DNA from: Prosthecobacter fusiformis
GTDB taxonomy: Bacteria > Verrucomicrobiota > Verrucomicrobiia > Verrucomicrobiales > Verrucomicrobiaceae
NCBI RefSeq assembly: GCF_004364345.1
Contig: NZ_SOCA01000001.1
Coordinates: 682,001 to 746,000 of the forward strand
Length of the DNA stretch: 64,000 nucleotides
Direction: 5' to 3'
The position numbers were made by a program, and so were the translations under genes. Position 1 is the first letter of the stretch; each line of letters begins with the position of its first letter. Below, one piece after another: positions 17,872-27,052 of the stretch. Below the pieces are notes generated by a model. The model saw only the letters and a program-made list of their open reading frames with translations, did no database searches and was not told the DNA's origin.

Positions 17872-18186
17872 TTATGCATTTGAGGAAGCCAGGATTTCCT
17901 TGCCTTCTGCACTGAACTTCCACCACGGAATAGCCTCGAAGTGCAGCAGATAATGCTTCACCGCCAGCAAGGTATAAAACACACACGGATCATGACGGTG
18001 ACCCATAATCGGTGCCAATTCCGCAAAGATAATCCTGGGATCTTTTGACACCAGATCACGCGGGTGATGGATGCCTGCCGTCCGCAAGTCCACCGCTAAT
18101 TTTTTACCAATGTTAGGCAGGTCTTCAAGTCGGTCCGGTATGAAAGGCTGCGCCGGGGAAACAGCTTTGCGTTTTAATGCTGGCAT
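17872..18186 (-). CDS. Cdd1 (pathogenicity locus) HhH protein
   Basis: A 104-residue soluble protein matching the Cdd1/'pathogenicity locus' family: a helix-hairpin-helix LPNIGKKLAVDLRTAGI (about 36-52), then an Asp-Pro segment and GHRHDPCVFYTLLAVKHYL, ending in an aromatic WWKFS motif. The HhH suggests DNA contact, but the role is not known. The start is set at ATG 18186, the first Met before the conserved region; a longer frame up to 18348 would overlap the divergent Uma2 gene and looks non-coding. Promoters of this gene and Uma2 share about 90 bases. Confidence 0.7.
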   Translation of the reverse strand: MPALKRKAVSPAQPFIPDRLEDLPNIGKKLAVDLRTAGIHHPRDLVSKDPRIIFAELAPIMGHRHDPCVFYTLLAVKHYLLHFEAIPWWKFSAEGKEILASSNA

Positions 18187-18274
18187 GCCTTGGAGGATAC
18201 GAGACACGGGATGATGAGCAATGGACTTTGGCTTGAGAATGACAAAACAGAGGACATCAGTTATACTTCCGCGT

Positions 18275-18916
18275 ATGTCAGCCCTAGTCGCACCTCCAAT
18301 TCGATCTCTGGAAGAGCTGCGCCATTCACCAGCACTGCCTGAGGCCATTCGTTTTTTGCAAAGCCTCTGGGAGGAGGAACAACAGGCACGAAAGCAGTTC
18401 TATGATGACATCACTGATGAGGTGAAGGCTGAGTTTATTGAAGGAGAAATCATTGTTCACAGTCCTGCAAGGCTACAGCATCTGGAGACCCGTGACCATA
18501 TTCACTTCCTGCTACGTTCCCTGGTGATGCACCACCAGCTTGGGGGAAAAGTATTGGGTGAAAAGGCCTGCTGTCATTTCCCCCGGAACTCATATGAGCC
18601 GGATGTGGTCTATTTTGGACCGGAGAAGACCACCCTTTTGAAACCAGAAACCGTCATCTTTCCTATTCCAGACCTCGCCATCGAGATCCTTTCTGACTCC
18701 ACCGAAAAGCGTGACCGGGGAGTCAAATTCGAAGACTATGAAACCCACGGCGTGACTGAATACTGGATTATTGATGCTGAAAAATGCGTATTGGAGCAAT
18801 ACGTCCGGGGAGAGGACAACCGCTATGAGCTACAGGTAAAAAGCGGCACTGGGGATTTGGTCAGCCCTGTCCTTGGAGGTCTGACGATTTCAATCAGGGA
18901 CCTGCTGCAAAAGTAA
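18275..18916 (+). CDS. Uma2-family (DUF820) putative endonuclease
   Basis: A 213-residue protein of the Uma2/DUF820 family, which has a PD-(D/E)XK nuclease fold and is common in cyanobacteria, planctomycetes and verrucomicrobia, often in many copies. Typical blocks are AEFIEGEIIVHSPAR, SYEPDVVYFGPEK, PDLAIEILSDSTEKRDRGVK and YETHGVTEYWIID, which contain the conserved Asp, Glu and Lys of the fold. The start at ATG 18275 removes a 5' extension that overlaps the divergent Cdd1 gene region. No partner gene is linked. Biological role is unknown; a toxin-like or mobile-element role has been suggested for the family but cannot be shown here. Confidence 0.8.
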   Translation: MSALVAPPIRSLEELRHSPALPEAIRFLQSLWEEEQQARKQFYDDITDEVKAEFIEGEIIVHSPARLQHLETRDHIHFLLRSLVMHHQLGGKVLGEKACCHFPRNSYEPDVVYFGPEKTTLLKPETVIFPIPDLAIEILSDSTEKRDRGVKFEDYETHGVTEYWIIDAEKCVLEQYVRGEDNRYELQVKSGTGDLVSPVLGGLTISIRDLLQK

Positions 18917-19034
18917 ATCACCGCCTCTCCCCAGGTTAAGGAAAGCCGTGCTACGCGCTTGACCCACCCGGTGCGCCTGCGCCAGACTCGCGCTCCTTTT
19001 ACAACCCAAATCCAAGAACCCAGAACATTTGTTT

Positions 19035-20189
19035 ATGAGCCGGAAAATTCGTTATGGCATGGTCGGCGGCGGACGCGGTGCCTTCATTGGCGGCGTGCAC
19101 CGCATTGCGGCAGCGATCGATCAGCAGATCGAGCTCGTTTGCGGAGCCTTCTCCTCAGACCCTCAGAAGTCCAAGGACAGTGGCGCAGACTTCTTCCTCC
19201 CCGCCAACCGCTGCTACGGTAGCTATGAGGAAATGATCAAATCCGAGGCCGCCCTGCCTGAAGGTGATCGCATGGACTTCATCGCCATCGTCACGCCTAA
19301 CCATGTGCATTTCCCGCCGGCCAAGATGGCTCTGGAGCATGGCTTCCATGTCCTGAGTGACAAACCCGCCACCTTTGATCTGAGCGAAGCCAAAGAACTG
19401 GGCGCTCTAGTGGAAAAGACTGGTCTGCTCTACGGCCTCACGCACAACTACACTGGCTACCCTCTGGTAAAACAGGCCCGCGAAATGGTGCTCAGCGGGG
19501 CTTTGGGCAAGATCCGCAAAGTCGTGGTGGAATACCCGCAGGGCTGGCTGGCCACACGCATTGAGGAGAGCGGCCAAAAGCAGGCCTCCTGGCGCACAGA
19601 CCCGACCAAATCCGGTGCTGCAGGCTGCGTTGGCGATATCGGCACCCATGCAGAGAACCTGGCTGAATACATCACCGGCCTGAAGATCAGCGAACTCGCG
19701 GCCGACCTCTCCACATTCGTTGAAGGCAGGCAGTTGGACGATGATGCCAACATCCTTCTCCGCTTCGACAACGGTGCTAAAGGCGTGCTGCATTGCTCTC
19801 AGATCAGCGTCGGTGAAGAAAACAACCTCAACATCCGCGTCTATGGTGAGAAGGGTGGCATTGAGTGGCATCAGAAGGAGCCAAATACCATGCTTGTGAA
19901 GTCCCTGGACCAGCCCATGCAGGTTTACCGCACTGCCAACGGCTATCTGGGTGCAGCGGCAGCCGCTGCAGCCCGCACTCCCCCATCGCATCCAGAAGGA
20001 TACCTGGAAGGTTTTGCGAACATTTACAAAAACTTCGCCAATACCATCCGCGCCCGCCTGGAAGACCGGGAACCGACCGCCATCGAAAACGACTATCCAA
20101 AGATCGAAGACGGCATCCGTGGCATGGCCTTCATTGAAGCCGTCGTCGCCTCCAGCAAAGGCAATGCGGCCTGGACCAAGGTGGGCTGA
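19035..20189 (+). CDS. Cytoplasmic Gfo/Idh/MocA oxidoreductase
   Basis: A 384-residue NAD(P)-dependent dehydrogenase without a signal peptide. The Rossmann motif is GMVGGGRGAFIGGVHR (about 8-23); the catalytic EKP-type motif is changed to SDKPATFDLSEAK, as in many myo-inositol 2-dehydrogenase-like members. GDIGTHAENLAEYITG supplies the substrate-pocket His. A WHQKEPNTM segment and the C-terminal helix IENDYPKIEDGIRGMAFIEA are typical for sugar-specific members. ATG at 19035 is preferred over TTG at 19029. It ends at a strong bidirectional terminator facing a second Gfo/Idh/MocA gene. The substrate is unknown; inositol or a keto-sugar is plausible. Confidence 0.88.
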   Translation: MSRKIRYGMVGGGRGAFIGGVHRIAAAIDQQIELVCGAFSSDPQKSKDSGADFFLPANRCYGSYEEMIKSEAALPEGDRMDFIAIVTPNHVHFPPAKMALEHGFHVLSDKPATFDLSEAKELGALVEKTGLLYGLTHNYTGYPLVKQAREMVLSGALGKIRKVVVEYPQGWLATRIEESGQKQASWRTDPTKSGAAGCVGDIGTHAENLAEYITGLKISELAADLSTFVEGRQLDDDANILLRFDNGAKGVLHCSQISVGEENNLNIRVYGEKGGIEWHQKEPNTMLVKSLDQPMQVYRTANGYLGAAAAAAARTPPSHPEGYLEGFANIYKNFANTIRARLEDREPTAIENDYPKIEDGIRGMAFIEAVVASSKGNAAWTKVG

Positions 20190-20205
20190 ACCTTAGCGGT
20201 ATAAC

Positions 20206-20239
20206 AAAAGGCACCGGAGATTTCTCCGGTGCCTTTTTT
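20206..20239. terminator. Bidirectional terminator between oxidoreductase genes
   Basis: Arms AAAGGCACCGGAGA and TCTCCGGTGCCTTT form a long perfect stem followed by T runs in both directions, between two convergent Gfo/Idh/MocA genes. Confidence 0.92.
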
Positions 20240-20262
20240 AATTATCAAAGCCGTCAGCCGGA

Positions 20263-21645
20263 TTAACCGACCACGTATTCATACATGCCGTTGCGGCCCG
20301 CATACGGGATCGGGTATTTGCCATTCGCATCTGCCAGCAGAGGAGCTGGGCCATCCAGCGTGAGTTTGTCCACATTCGGGGCAAATTCATGGTCGTGGTT
20401 CACCACCTGGTCATACGTCACCAACTGACCCGTGTGGGCGGCCATACGGCCCATGACCGTGACCAGGCTGGCCTTCGCCCCGCGCTCCACTTCGCTATAG
20501 GGCTTGTTGTTCACGATGGCCTCGATCAGGTCCTGCCATTCCATGTCATACGGATTCGGCTCCTGTTTAGGCCCACGCCAGATGATTTCCTGAGGGTTCT
20601 TGTTCTGGCCCTTGAAGGTCATGGCCCTGGATGGGAAATGCCCGGCTGTGGAGATCACCGCCATACCTTTGCTGCCATGCACATAGGAGGCAAACTCATT
20701 GTGCGTCTTCATGGCATTGCGCCCTTCCAGCCAGAATTTGGAACCGTCAGCGAAGGTGTATTCCACGCTGTAATGGTCGAAGTTTTGATCGATGTAATCT
20801 CCGCGATCGGAGCGTCCGCCCGTGGCCTTCGCCTCAATCGGGAAATCATTCTTCATCCAGCAGATTTCATCAATGTTATGGATGTTGAAATCGCTGAAGG
20901 CACCACCGCTGGCCCAGAGGAAGGAGTGGAAATTTTTGATCTGCCAGACCAGTTCGCTTTCATCGGTGGCCTTATCACGCGGCAGGGTAAAGCAGGTGCC
21001 CACAGGTCCCTGGAGGCGGTAAGCACGACCCAGGATGATATCACCAATTTCCCCCTGCTGGATGCGGTCATACAGTTCTCCACGCACGCGGCAGTGGCGG
21101 CACATCAGCCCCACCCCCACCTTCAGTCCCTTGGCATCCGCTTCCTTGCCCAGTTCCAGCATGCGGCGGCCGCTAGGGCCGTCCACGCAGATGGGTTTTT
21201 CCATGAAAACATTGACGCCTTTTTCGATGGCGTATTTGAACTGCACCCAACGGAAAGCTGGCGGCGTGGCCAGCACGACCACATCCCCAGGCTTCAACAT
21301 ATCGATCGCATTTTTGTAAGCATCAAACCCGATGAACTTGGCATCGGCCGAAACGGAAAAACGGTCAGGATGCTTGTTGCTCAGCCCGTTAAAGCTCGCT
21401 TCCAGCCGGTTTTCCTGCACATCCGCCATGGCGATGAGCCGCGTGCTCTGCTTCACCCCCATCGAGTTGCTGGCCGCTCCAGTACCACGGCCACCGCACC
21501 CCACAAGAGCGATGTTGATCGTGTCATCCCCCGCAGCATGGACATGCGGAAGGGTGATTCCAGAAAGGGTGGAAAGACCGGCCACGGTCTTGGTGGTTGC
21601 CTTGAGAAAATCGCGGCGCGAGGAGACGGAGGGATTGTTTTCCAT
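20263..21645 (-). CDS. Tat-exported Gfo/Idh/MocA oxidoreductase
   Basis: A 460-residue exported oxidoreductase. The N-terminus is a twin-arginine signal (SSRRDFLKATTKTVAGLSTL). The Rossmann motif is IALVGCGGRGTGAA (about 45-58) and the EKP motif appears as VFMEKPICVDGPSGRR. GGAFSDFNIHNIDEICWM gives the conserved His pocket, and LMCRHCRVRGELYDRIQQGEIGD-type sequence the interdomain region. It is a different lineage from the 7.1-kb Tat oxidoreductase. It converges on the cytoplasmic paralogue. The enzyme probably oxidises or isomerises a sugar in the periplasm; the substrate is unknown. Confidence 0.88.
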   Translation of the reverse strand: MENNPSVSSRRDFLKATTKTVAGLSTLSGITLPHVHAAGDDTINIALVGCGGRGTGAASNSMGVKQSTRLIAMADVQENRLEASFNGLSNKHPDRFSVSADAKFIGFDAYKNAIDMLKPGDVVVLATPPAFRWVQFKYAIEKGVNVFMEKPICVDGPSGRRMLELGKEADAKGLKVGVGLMCRHCRVRGELYDRIQQGEIGDIILGRAYRLQGPVGTCFTLPRDKATDESELVWQIKNFHSFLWASGGAFSDFNIHNIDEICWMKNDFPIEAKATGGRSDRGDYIDQNFDHYSVEYTFADGSKFWLEGRNAMKTHNEFASYVHGSKGMAVISTAGHFPSRAMTFKGQNKNPQEIIWRGPKQEPNPYDMEWQDLIEAIVNNKPYSEVERGAKASLVTVMGRMAAHTGQLVTYDQVVNHDHEFAPNVDKLTLDGPAPLLADANGKYPIPYAGRNGMYEYVVG

Positions 21646-21704
21646 AAGAAGGAAGAGTGTGCCTGAAAATAACGAAGCAGATCAAGCTTTACTTGCCCCT
21701 GAAA

Positions 21705-22550
21705 TCACGGCTGCACCGTCGGCCCCTGCGGAGCGGATTCCGGCTCAAAGTCCAGCACATCCTGGTGTGTACGGAGGGCCTGACGGGCATTGTTAAAGAA
21801 GGAGGACAGGTCCTCCGCATTGGCCGCTGTCTTGTCCTCGATCAGGTCATTCAGCTTCTTGAGCTGGGCATCCGCATCCAGGTTCACACCACGCATGGAG
21901 CGCTGCGCGGAGGCATAGACGGTCTCAAATTTACCCTGGGCTTCAGCAAAGGCGCGGCGGGCACCCTCTTCACGCAGATGTTCTTTCTCCGCCTCGCGAA
22001 AGTCCTTGCTGAACATGCGCTTGAAGAAACCAAAGCTGGACTTGGGTTTCTCGCTCGGACGCTGGGCAGCCTCTTCAAAGTAGTCCTGCAGGGCTGTGAA
22101 TTCCTGCATGGGCTTCTGATACTGCTTTTGCAGAAAGCCAATGCCGCTGGTGATCATCGTCAGCCTTTCCACCTCATTCTTGGATAGCTCCTGCCCAGCC
22201 TTCACCTTGCCCTCCAGCAGATTGATGTATTCGATAGTCTGCTTGTTGCCGGAGAAAATGTTTTCAAATTCCTTATAAGCCGTGGCCATCTGCTGGCGCT
22301 GGCTCTGCCGCATATCCACCAGCTTTTTGTCGTATTCGGCATTCAGCTCCTGAATCGCAGATTGATGCTGCTCATTTTGTGCGGCCAATGTGCGCTGCAA
22401 TTCTTCGTCCTTGGCCTGCAATGCCAGCTCCTGTGCCGCCTTGAGTTGATCCATCTCCTGGCGCAAACGGCCAGCATCTGAATGATAATGCCAGATGCCG
22501 TAGCCCAGTGAGGCGACGACGAGAATAAGAGCGATATTGCGAGGATTCAT
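21705..22550 (-). CDS. Membrane-anchored coiled-coil protein, unknown function
   Basis: A 281-residue protein not assigned to a named family. Residues 5-21 form a single N-terminal membrane anchor (IALILVVASLGYGIWHY). Residues about 25-110 are a long heptad-rich coiled coil (LRQEMDQLKAAQELALQAKD and following). A central segment rich in Lys and Phe (PKSSFGFFKRMFSKD) precedes a second helical stretch. The C-terminus ends in a Pro/Glu-rich tail. The layout suggests a periplasm- or cytoplasm-facing scaffold attached to the inner membrane. It is downstream of, and on the opposite strand to, the SulP gene. Confidence 0.6.
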   Translation of the reverse strand: MNPRNIALILVVASLGYGIWHYHSDAGRLRQEMDQLKAAQELALQAKDEELQRTLAAQNEQHQSAIQELNAEYDKKLVDMRQSQRQQMATAYKEFENIFSGNKQTIEYINLLEGKVKAGQELSKNEVERLTMITSGIGFLQKQYQKPMQEFTALQDYFEEAAQRPSEKPKSSFGFFKRMFSKDFREAEKEHLREEGARRAFAEAQGKFETVYASAQRSMRGVNLDADAQLKKLNDLIEDKTAANAEDLSSFFNNARQALRTHQDVLDFEPESAPQGPTVQP

Positions 22551-22723
22551 AACGGGAGATTGAACATTTCAGGCCTGAAAGAAGATGTGCAAGGCAGATT
22601 GCACGCTGACTTTTGTGATACGCCACTCATCCTTAGAGCGATTGAGCGCGGCGGCGCAAAGACTTCGCTCATTGACTGTCAATCTTAAACCGCCTAACGG
22701 CATATAGTCCTTTCATCCTATTC

Positions 22724-24208
22724 ATGCGAAATCTCAGACGTGACCTGCCCGCTTCCCTTGTCGTTTTTCTCGTTGCAGTACCCCTCTCTCTTGGGATCGC
22801 ATTTGCCTCAGGAGCGCCCATCATGGCAGGTCTCATCGGCGCTGTTGTCGGTGGCATTGTCACGGGTCTGATGGCCGGTTCACCCCTCCAAGTCTCAGGT
22901 CCTGCCGCTGGTCTGACCGTCGTCGTAGCCGGTCTGGTGCAGCAATTTGGATGGGAAACCATGTGCGTCATTACCGCTTGTGCAGGTGTGGTGCAGTTGC
23001 TCCTGGGCATGTTCAAGGTAGCCCGCGGCACGCTCATCATAGCTCCAGCCGTCGTTCACGGCATGCTGGCCGGCATCGGTATTTCCATCGCGCTCGCCCA
23101 GATCCACGTCGTGCTAGGAGGTGATCCCCAAAGCTCCCCTGTGACCAATTTGCTGACCATTCCAAAGCAGCTAGGCCTCATCAATCCGTCCGCCGCCATT
23201 CTCGGCTTCCTCACCATCGCCATCCTCATCATCTGGAAAAAATTGCCATTCAAGGCGCTGAAAATGATCCCTGGGCCGCTCGTCGCCGTCGCCGTCGGCA
23301 CCTTGGTTTCCATCCTGGCGGGCCTAAATGTCACCCGGGTAGACCTGCCTGAGAAGTTTGAGCTGACCAATCTGGTGCTTCCCACGGACTGGAATGCGTT
23401 TGCCGTGGCCGTACTCACAGTGGCCATCATCGCCAGTATCGAGTCACTGCTCTGCGCCGTGGCCACGGACAAGCTGCACTCCGGTGCACGGTCGGACCTG
23501 GACAAGGAACTACGCGCCCAGGGTGCGGGCAATCTCGTTTCCGGCCTCCTTGGCGGCCTGCCCATCACCGGCGTCATTGTTCGTTCCTCCGCCAATATCA
23601 TTGCTGGCGGCGTTAGCCGTTGGTCCGCCGTCTTCCATGGCATCTGGATCCTCATCTTTGCGCTCTTTTTGGGAACCGTCATTGAGCAAATCCCGTTAGC
23701 CGTCCTTGCCGGCCTGCTGGTGCATGTAGGGGTGAACTTGGTGAACCTCCATCACATCCGCGAACTTCGCACCCATAACGAGGCCCCCATTTATTTCGCC
23801 ACTGTTCTCGGCGTCACCTGCATCAACCTGCTCGCCGGGGTGGGTCTGGGTCTCGCTCTATCCGTCTTTTTCGCCCTCCGCCGCCTCTCCCTCACGGACA
23901 TCAAAGTGGATGAGCGCCATGGCAAATATCATGTTCTCATCGAAGGCACCCTCACCTTTGCCTGCGTGCCAAAGCTCAACGCCGCCCTTTCCACCATCCC
24001 TCCCGGACACAATGTGGACGTGGATCTCGCGGTGGATTTCGTGGACCACGCCGCTTTTGAGTCCCTGCACGGCTGGCGTGAAAACCATGAAAAAACCGGT
24101 GCCCACGTGGACATTGATGAAACCCACGAGGAGTGGTACAAGCCGGCAACTCAAGGTCACCCACGTCGGGGCAAGACACTGAAAAGAACCGTCAAAGCCC
24201 TCATTTGA
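22724..24208 (+). CDS. SulP-family anion transporter
   Basis: A 494-residue inner-membrane transporter of the SulP/SLC26 family, which moves sulfate, bicarbonate or dicarboxylates. The core has 10-14 predicted membrane segments, with the N-terminal RRDLPASLVVFLVAVPLSLGIA and VSGPAAGLTVVVAGLV characteristic of the anion-binding half-helices. A C-terminal STAS domain (about 395-485) contains HVLIEGTLTFACVPKLNAAL and the DVDLAVDFVDHAAFESLHGW segment. No carbonic anhydrase gene is linked, so bicarbonate uptake is only one option. The DUF2490 gene follows after 49 bases, probably in the same transcript. Confidence 0.9.
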   Translation: MRNLRRDLPASLVVFLVAVPLSLGIAFASGAPIMAGLIGAVVGGIVTGLMAGSPLQVSGPAAGLTVVVAGLVQQFGWETMCVITACAGVVQLLLGMFKVARGTLIIAPAVVHGMLAGIGISIALAQIHVVLGGDPQSSPVTNLLTIPKQLGLINPSAAILGFLTIAILIIWKKLPFKALKMIPGPLVAVAVGTLVSILAGLNVTRVDLPEKFELTNLVLPTDWNAFAVAVLTVAIIASIESLLCAVATDKLHSGARSDLDKELRAQGAGNLVSGLLGGLPITGVIVRSSANIIAGGVSRWSAVFHGIWILIFALFLGTVIEQIPLAVLAGLLVHVGVNLVNLHHIRELRTHNEAPIYFATVLGVTCINLLAGVGLGLALSVFFALRRLSLTDIKVDERHGKYHVLIEGTLTFACVPKLNAALSTIPPGHNVDVDLAVDFVDHAAFESLHGWRENHEKTGAHVDIDETHEEWYKPATQGHPRRGKTLKRTVKALI

Positions 24209-24257
24209 GCCGTCTGTTTCCCCCCTTTTTATAGAATCACCCGCCTCCATAGACCCC

Positions 24258-25004
24258 ATGATGAAGCTCGTCCTCATGGCGATCCTCGCCCTTCACTGCT
24301 TGGTCAGCCAGGTTCATGCCTCGGATACAGTTTCCGATTCAAACGGCCACCTCTGGTTCACTTACGTCGGGGACCACCCATTCGGCAGCAGCCCCTGGGG
24401 CATTCATCTCGAAGGTCAGGCCCGTCGTTCTGAGATGGGTGATGAATGGCAGCAGTGGCTCGTCCGGCCCGGCATTAACTATACCCTCAGCCCCACCCTT
24501 CAGTTCAGCGCAGGCTGGGCCTATGCCCTCACCTACCGCTATGGAGATTACCCTGTCGCCTTCGAATTCCCCGAACACCGCGCCTGGGAACAAGTCGTCT
24601 GGAAAATGAAAGCCCTGGGCCTGGAATGGCAGCACCGCCTCCGCCTGGAGCAGCGCTGGATCGGTGAGATGGAAGGCTCCGGCAACGACTGGAACGTCGA
24701 AAACTGGCGTTACGAAAACCGCCTCCGCTACATGCTCCGCACCACGATTCCCCTCACCCAGGACAAAAAAACCTACCTGGCTCTGTGGGATGAAATCATG
24801 GTCAACTTCGGCACCAACGTCAGCGGCAACCACTTCGACCAAAACCGCGCCTTCATCGGCATCGGCCACAAGCTGAGCGACCATACCCGCATGGAATTCG
24901 GATTCATGGAGCAGACCCTCCAGCGCCGTGGCGGAGCCATCTGGGAAAACAACCACACCTTCGGCGTCTGGTTCATGACCCAATGGCCCTTCAAGGCTCG
25001 ATGA
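24258..25004 (+). CDS. DUF2490 outer-membrane-like protein
   Basis: A 248-residue exported protein with a signal peptide ending SQVHAS. The body is a run of amphipathic beta strands rich in Trp, Tyr and Arg (LRLEQRWIG, ENRLRYMLRTTIPL, FDQNRAFIGIGHKLS), ending in an aromatic strand WFMTQWPFKAR. This matches DUF2490, a family of predicted small outer-membrane barrels of unknown role. It follows the SulP gene closely. A role as an outer-membrane partner of the transporter is inference from position only. Confidence 0.75.
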   Translation: MMKLVLMAILALHCLVSQVHASDTVSDSNGHLWFTYVGDHPFGSSPWGIHLEGQARRSEMGDEWQQWLVRPGINYTLSPTLQFSAGWAYALTYRYGDYPVAFEFPEHRAWEQVVWKMKALGLEWQHRLRLEQRWIGEMEGSGNDWNVENWRYENRLRYMLRTTIPLTQDKKTYLALWDEIMVNFGTNVSGNHFDQNRAFIGIGHKLSDHTRMEFGFMEQTLQRRGGAIWENNHTFGVWFMTQWPFKAR

Positions 25005-25030
25005 ATGACGAAAAAAACTTCCTCAGTAGT

Positions 25031-25753
25031 TTAGGCAGTCTCACAAATGATCTGCTTCCAATACGGCACATGTGAATGCCTCGCGTAGAGCACCGGCAGA
25101 AAAAACAAAGTCGCCACTGTTGCAGCAATCAACCCGCCAAGTACGGCCACAGCAATGGAATGCGGCCCGGAGCCACCATTCAAAACAAATGGCTGCACCG
25201 CGATAAGTCCGAATAGAAGCATCGTCACGGAGCAAGTTAAACGCTCTTCTGCCCCTCTTAAAGCAAGCCGCGTTCCCGCCCCCCACGGTATTTCTTTTTC
25301 CAGCAGACGGTAGTGCCTGACCTGCTGCACACCCTGAAGGGTCGCAAGCACCAGCACCATCAAAAATCCCGTCAGCACCTCCCAGGAAAGACCGCCGCCG
25401 TTCCCCAGCCAGTTGGCCATCACACACCCCACCAGCGAAAAAAGCGTCGTGCAGCTTAGAATAACCGCCACCCGCCAGGACTCCGCAGCCGCAACGGCCC
25501 CGAACACAAGCAGCACAGCCGCTGCCAGCACCACCCCTGCGGCCCGCTTGGACATAACAAACTTTGCCATCCCGGATCCCTCGCCGCCACTCCGCCGCCT
25601 TATCGCCGCCCCCAGACCTGTAACCGTCAGTGCATGCAGCCCTGCTGACCTGGATGCAAAACCTCCCCCGTTCCTGATCTGCGTATGCCAAACTGCGGAT
25701 GTCCCGCCAAAGGCCATCACCAGGAGGCTGATCACCAGCCATGATTTCCGCAT
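25031..25753 (-). CDS. RND metal-efflux C-terminal fragment
   Basis: A 240-residue membrane protein that resembles only the last part of CusA/CzcA-type RND pumps. Recognisable pieces are LSWEVLTGFLMVLVLATLQG, RHYRLLEKE, the ALRGAEERL block and, near the end, LGGLIAATVATLFFLPVLYARH, which correspond to the final transmembrane helices of the pump. The large porter domains, the first half and the Asp-rich proton-relay helix are missing. The start at 25753 gives a hydrophobic N-terminus (MRKSWLVISLLVMAFGG); a frame opens upstream to 25879 with no membrane character. It is most likely a decayed or internally deleted pump gene, downstream of a CusRS-like regulatory pair. A small independent RND-like protein is the alternative. 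Confidence 0.6.
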   Translation of the reverse strand: MRKSWLVISLLVMAFGGTSAVWHTQIRNGGGFASRSAGLHALTVTGLGAAIRRRSGGEGSGMAKFVMSKRAAGVVLAAAVLLVFGAVAAAESWRVAVILSCTTLFSLVGCVMANWLGNGGGLSWEVLTGFLMVLVLATLQGVQQVRHYRLLEKEIPWGAGTRLALRGAEERLTCSVTMLLFGLIAVQPFVLNGGSGPHSIAVAVLGGLIAATVATLFFLPVLYARHSHVPYWKQIICETA

Positions 25754-25987
25754 CAACCTGCTCAGTACGGCCCGGTAAACCGTCTTCAGGCAGCACGGAT
25801 CGGAAACATGGGACGGACCATTATCCTGAGAGCGAAACAGCAAGCACAACGAATGCGCATCAGATGGCAGATCTTTCATAATAGAGGGCGGGACAATTCT
25901 CGCAGCCCATTATAAATGCCTTCACCCAACCAATTGTATCGTGAAAAACCTGTCATATTCAGGCACACTCTTGCTTTCACATCCGCA

Positions 25988-27052
25988 TCACCGCCTCGGC
26001 AGGGACAGGGTCACGCAGGTGCGCCCGTCATCCGTTGCTTCCATCACCAGCGTCCCACCATGGTTTAGACAGATGGAATGCGCAATGCTCAGGCCCAGTC
26101 CGCTGCCCTCCACGCTGGCACTGTGCGAGGAGTCCCCCCGGAAGAAACGCTCGAACACTCTCCCTCGCAATTCCGGCGGCAGCACCGGCCCCGTGTTGAT
26201 GATCTGGAACTCAGCCTTTTCACCCACAGCTTTCAGCGACAGCGTCACCTCCCCACCCTTATGGTTATGCTTCACCGCATTGTCCGCGAGATTCAGTAAA
26301 AGCTGGCGCAACCGCATCCTGTCTCCCGTCACCTGCACCGCATCGCATTCAGCCAGCGTTACTTTAATTCCCAGCCCATGACCTAGCATTAAAGCGTCCT
26401 CAGTGACGTCCTTCACCAATTGCTCCAGCTCCACCGGCAACTGCCTGTCGGCCAGCAGCCCTCCATCCGCCTTTGCCAGGAAGGTCAGCTGGCCGACAAT
26501 CGTTGATAGCCGCTGCACTTCTTCCAGTAATGAAGCAATACGTTCACGATGGATAGCCGAACTGCCCGCATCACTCAGCATCTGCTCCAGGGTCCCGTGC
26601 ATAATGGTCAGCGGTGTTTTCAACTCATGCGAGGCATGCAGGGTAAATTCCCTTACCTGAGTGAAGGAAACTGCCAGCCTTTCTTTCATTCCGTTGAAGA
26701 CCGCCGCCAGCCTGTCCAGTTCATCCCCATTCCCGCTTCTGGGCGCGCGGTCGTCCAGATTGGATGCATTGGTCTTTTCCAGGATCTCCGTCAGATCACG
26801 GACCGGGCGCAGTGCCCTTTGCAGCAGCAGCGCTCCCATCAATACGCCCAATATGGCAGCAGGCAGACCGCCAAAGACGACGATCTCAAAACTCTCCTCC
26901 ACAGGCCCCTCATCCTCGACCGCACTCAGGCCACCGTTCTTGAATGTTTCACGAATCTCCTGGAACTCAAACCAGCTCCAAAAGCCGATCACCAGAAGTG
27001 AAAGCCCCAGGGTGACGAAATAGCTGACAAAGATGCTGCGGCGTAGAGTCAT
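25988..27052 (-). CDS. CusS-like sensor histidine kinase
   Basis: An inner-membrane sensor kinase of 354 residues. Two membrane helices (about 9-28 and 58-77) flank a short periplasmic loop of only about 30 residues, rich in Glu and Asp. A HAMP region (RALRPVRDLTEILEKT) is followed by the HisKA box ASHELKTPLTIM with the phosphorylated His and a HATPase domain with LNLADNAVKHN (N box) and GSGLGLSIAHSI (G box). The order and style fit the CusS/heavy-metal subfamily. It overlaps the response regulator gene by 4 bases, so translation is coupled. The RND fragment is the next gene on the strand. Confidence 0.9.
   Translation of the reverse strand: MTLRRSIFVSYFVTLGLSLLVIGFWSWFEFQEIRETFKNGGLSAVEDEGPVEESFEIVVFGGLPAAILGVLMGALLLQRALRPVRDLTEILEKTNASNLDDRAPRSGNGDELDRLAAVFNGMKERLAVSFTQVREFTLHASHELKTPLTIMHGTLEQMLSDAGSSAIHRERIASLLEEVQRLSTIVGQLTFLAKADGGLLADRQLPVELEQLVKDVTEDALMLGHGLGIKVTLAECDAVQVTGDRMRLRQLLLNLADNAVKHNHKGGEVTLSLKAVGEKAEFQIINTGPVLPPELRGRVFERFFRGDSSHSASVEGSGLGLSIAHSICLNHGGTLVMEATDDGRTCVTLSLPRR

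Noticed and set aside
20389..21666. 425-codon plus-strand frame opposite the Tat-exported oxidoreductase
   Set aside because: Antisense shadow of a strong Gfo/Idh/MocA gene, with no domain signal.
25041..25796. 251-codon frame overlapping the RND fragment
   Set aside because: It is a Gly/Cys/Arg-rich shadow; the other frame carries the RND-like helices.
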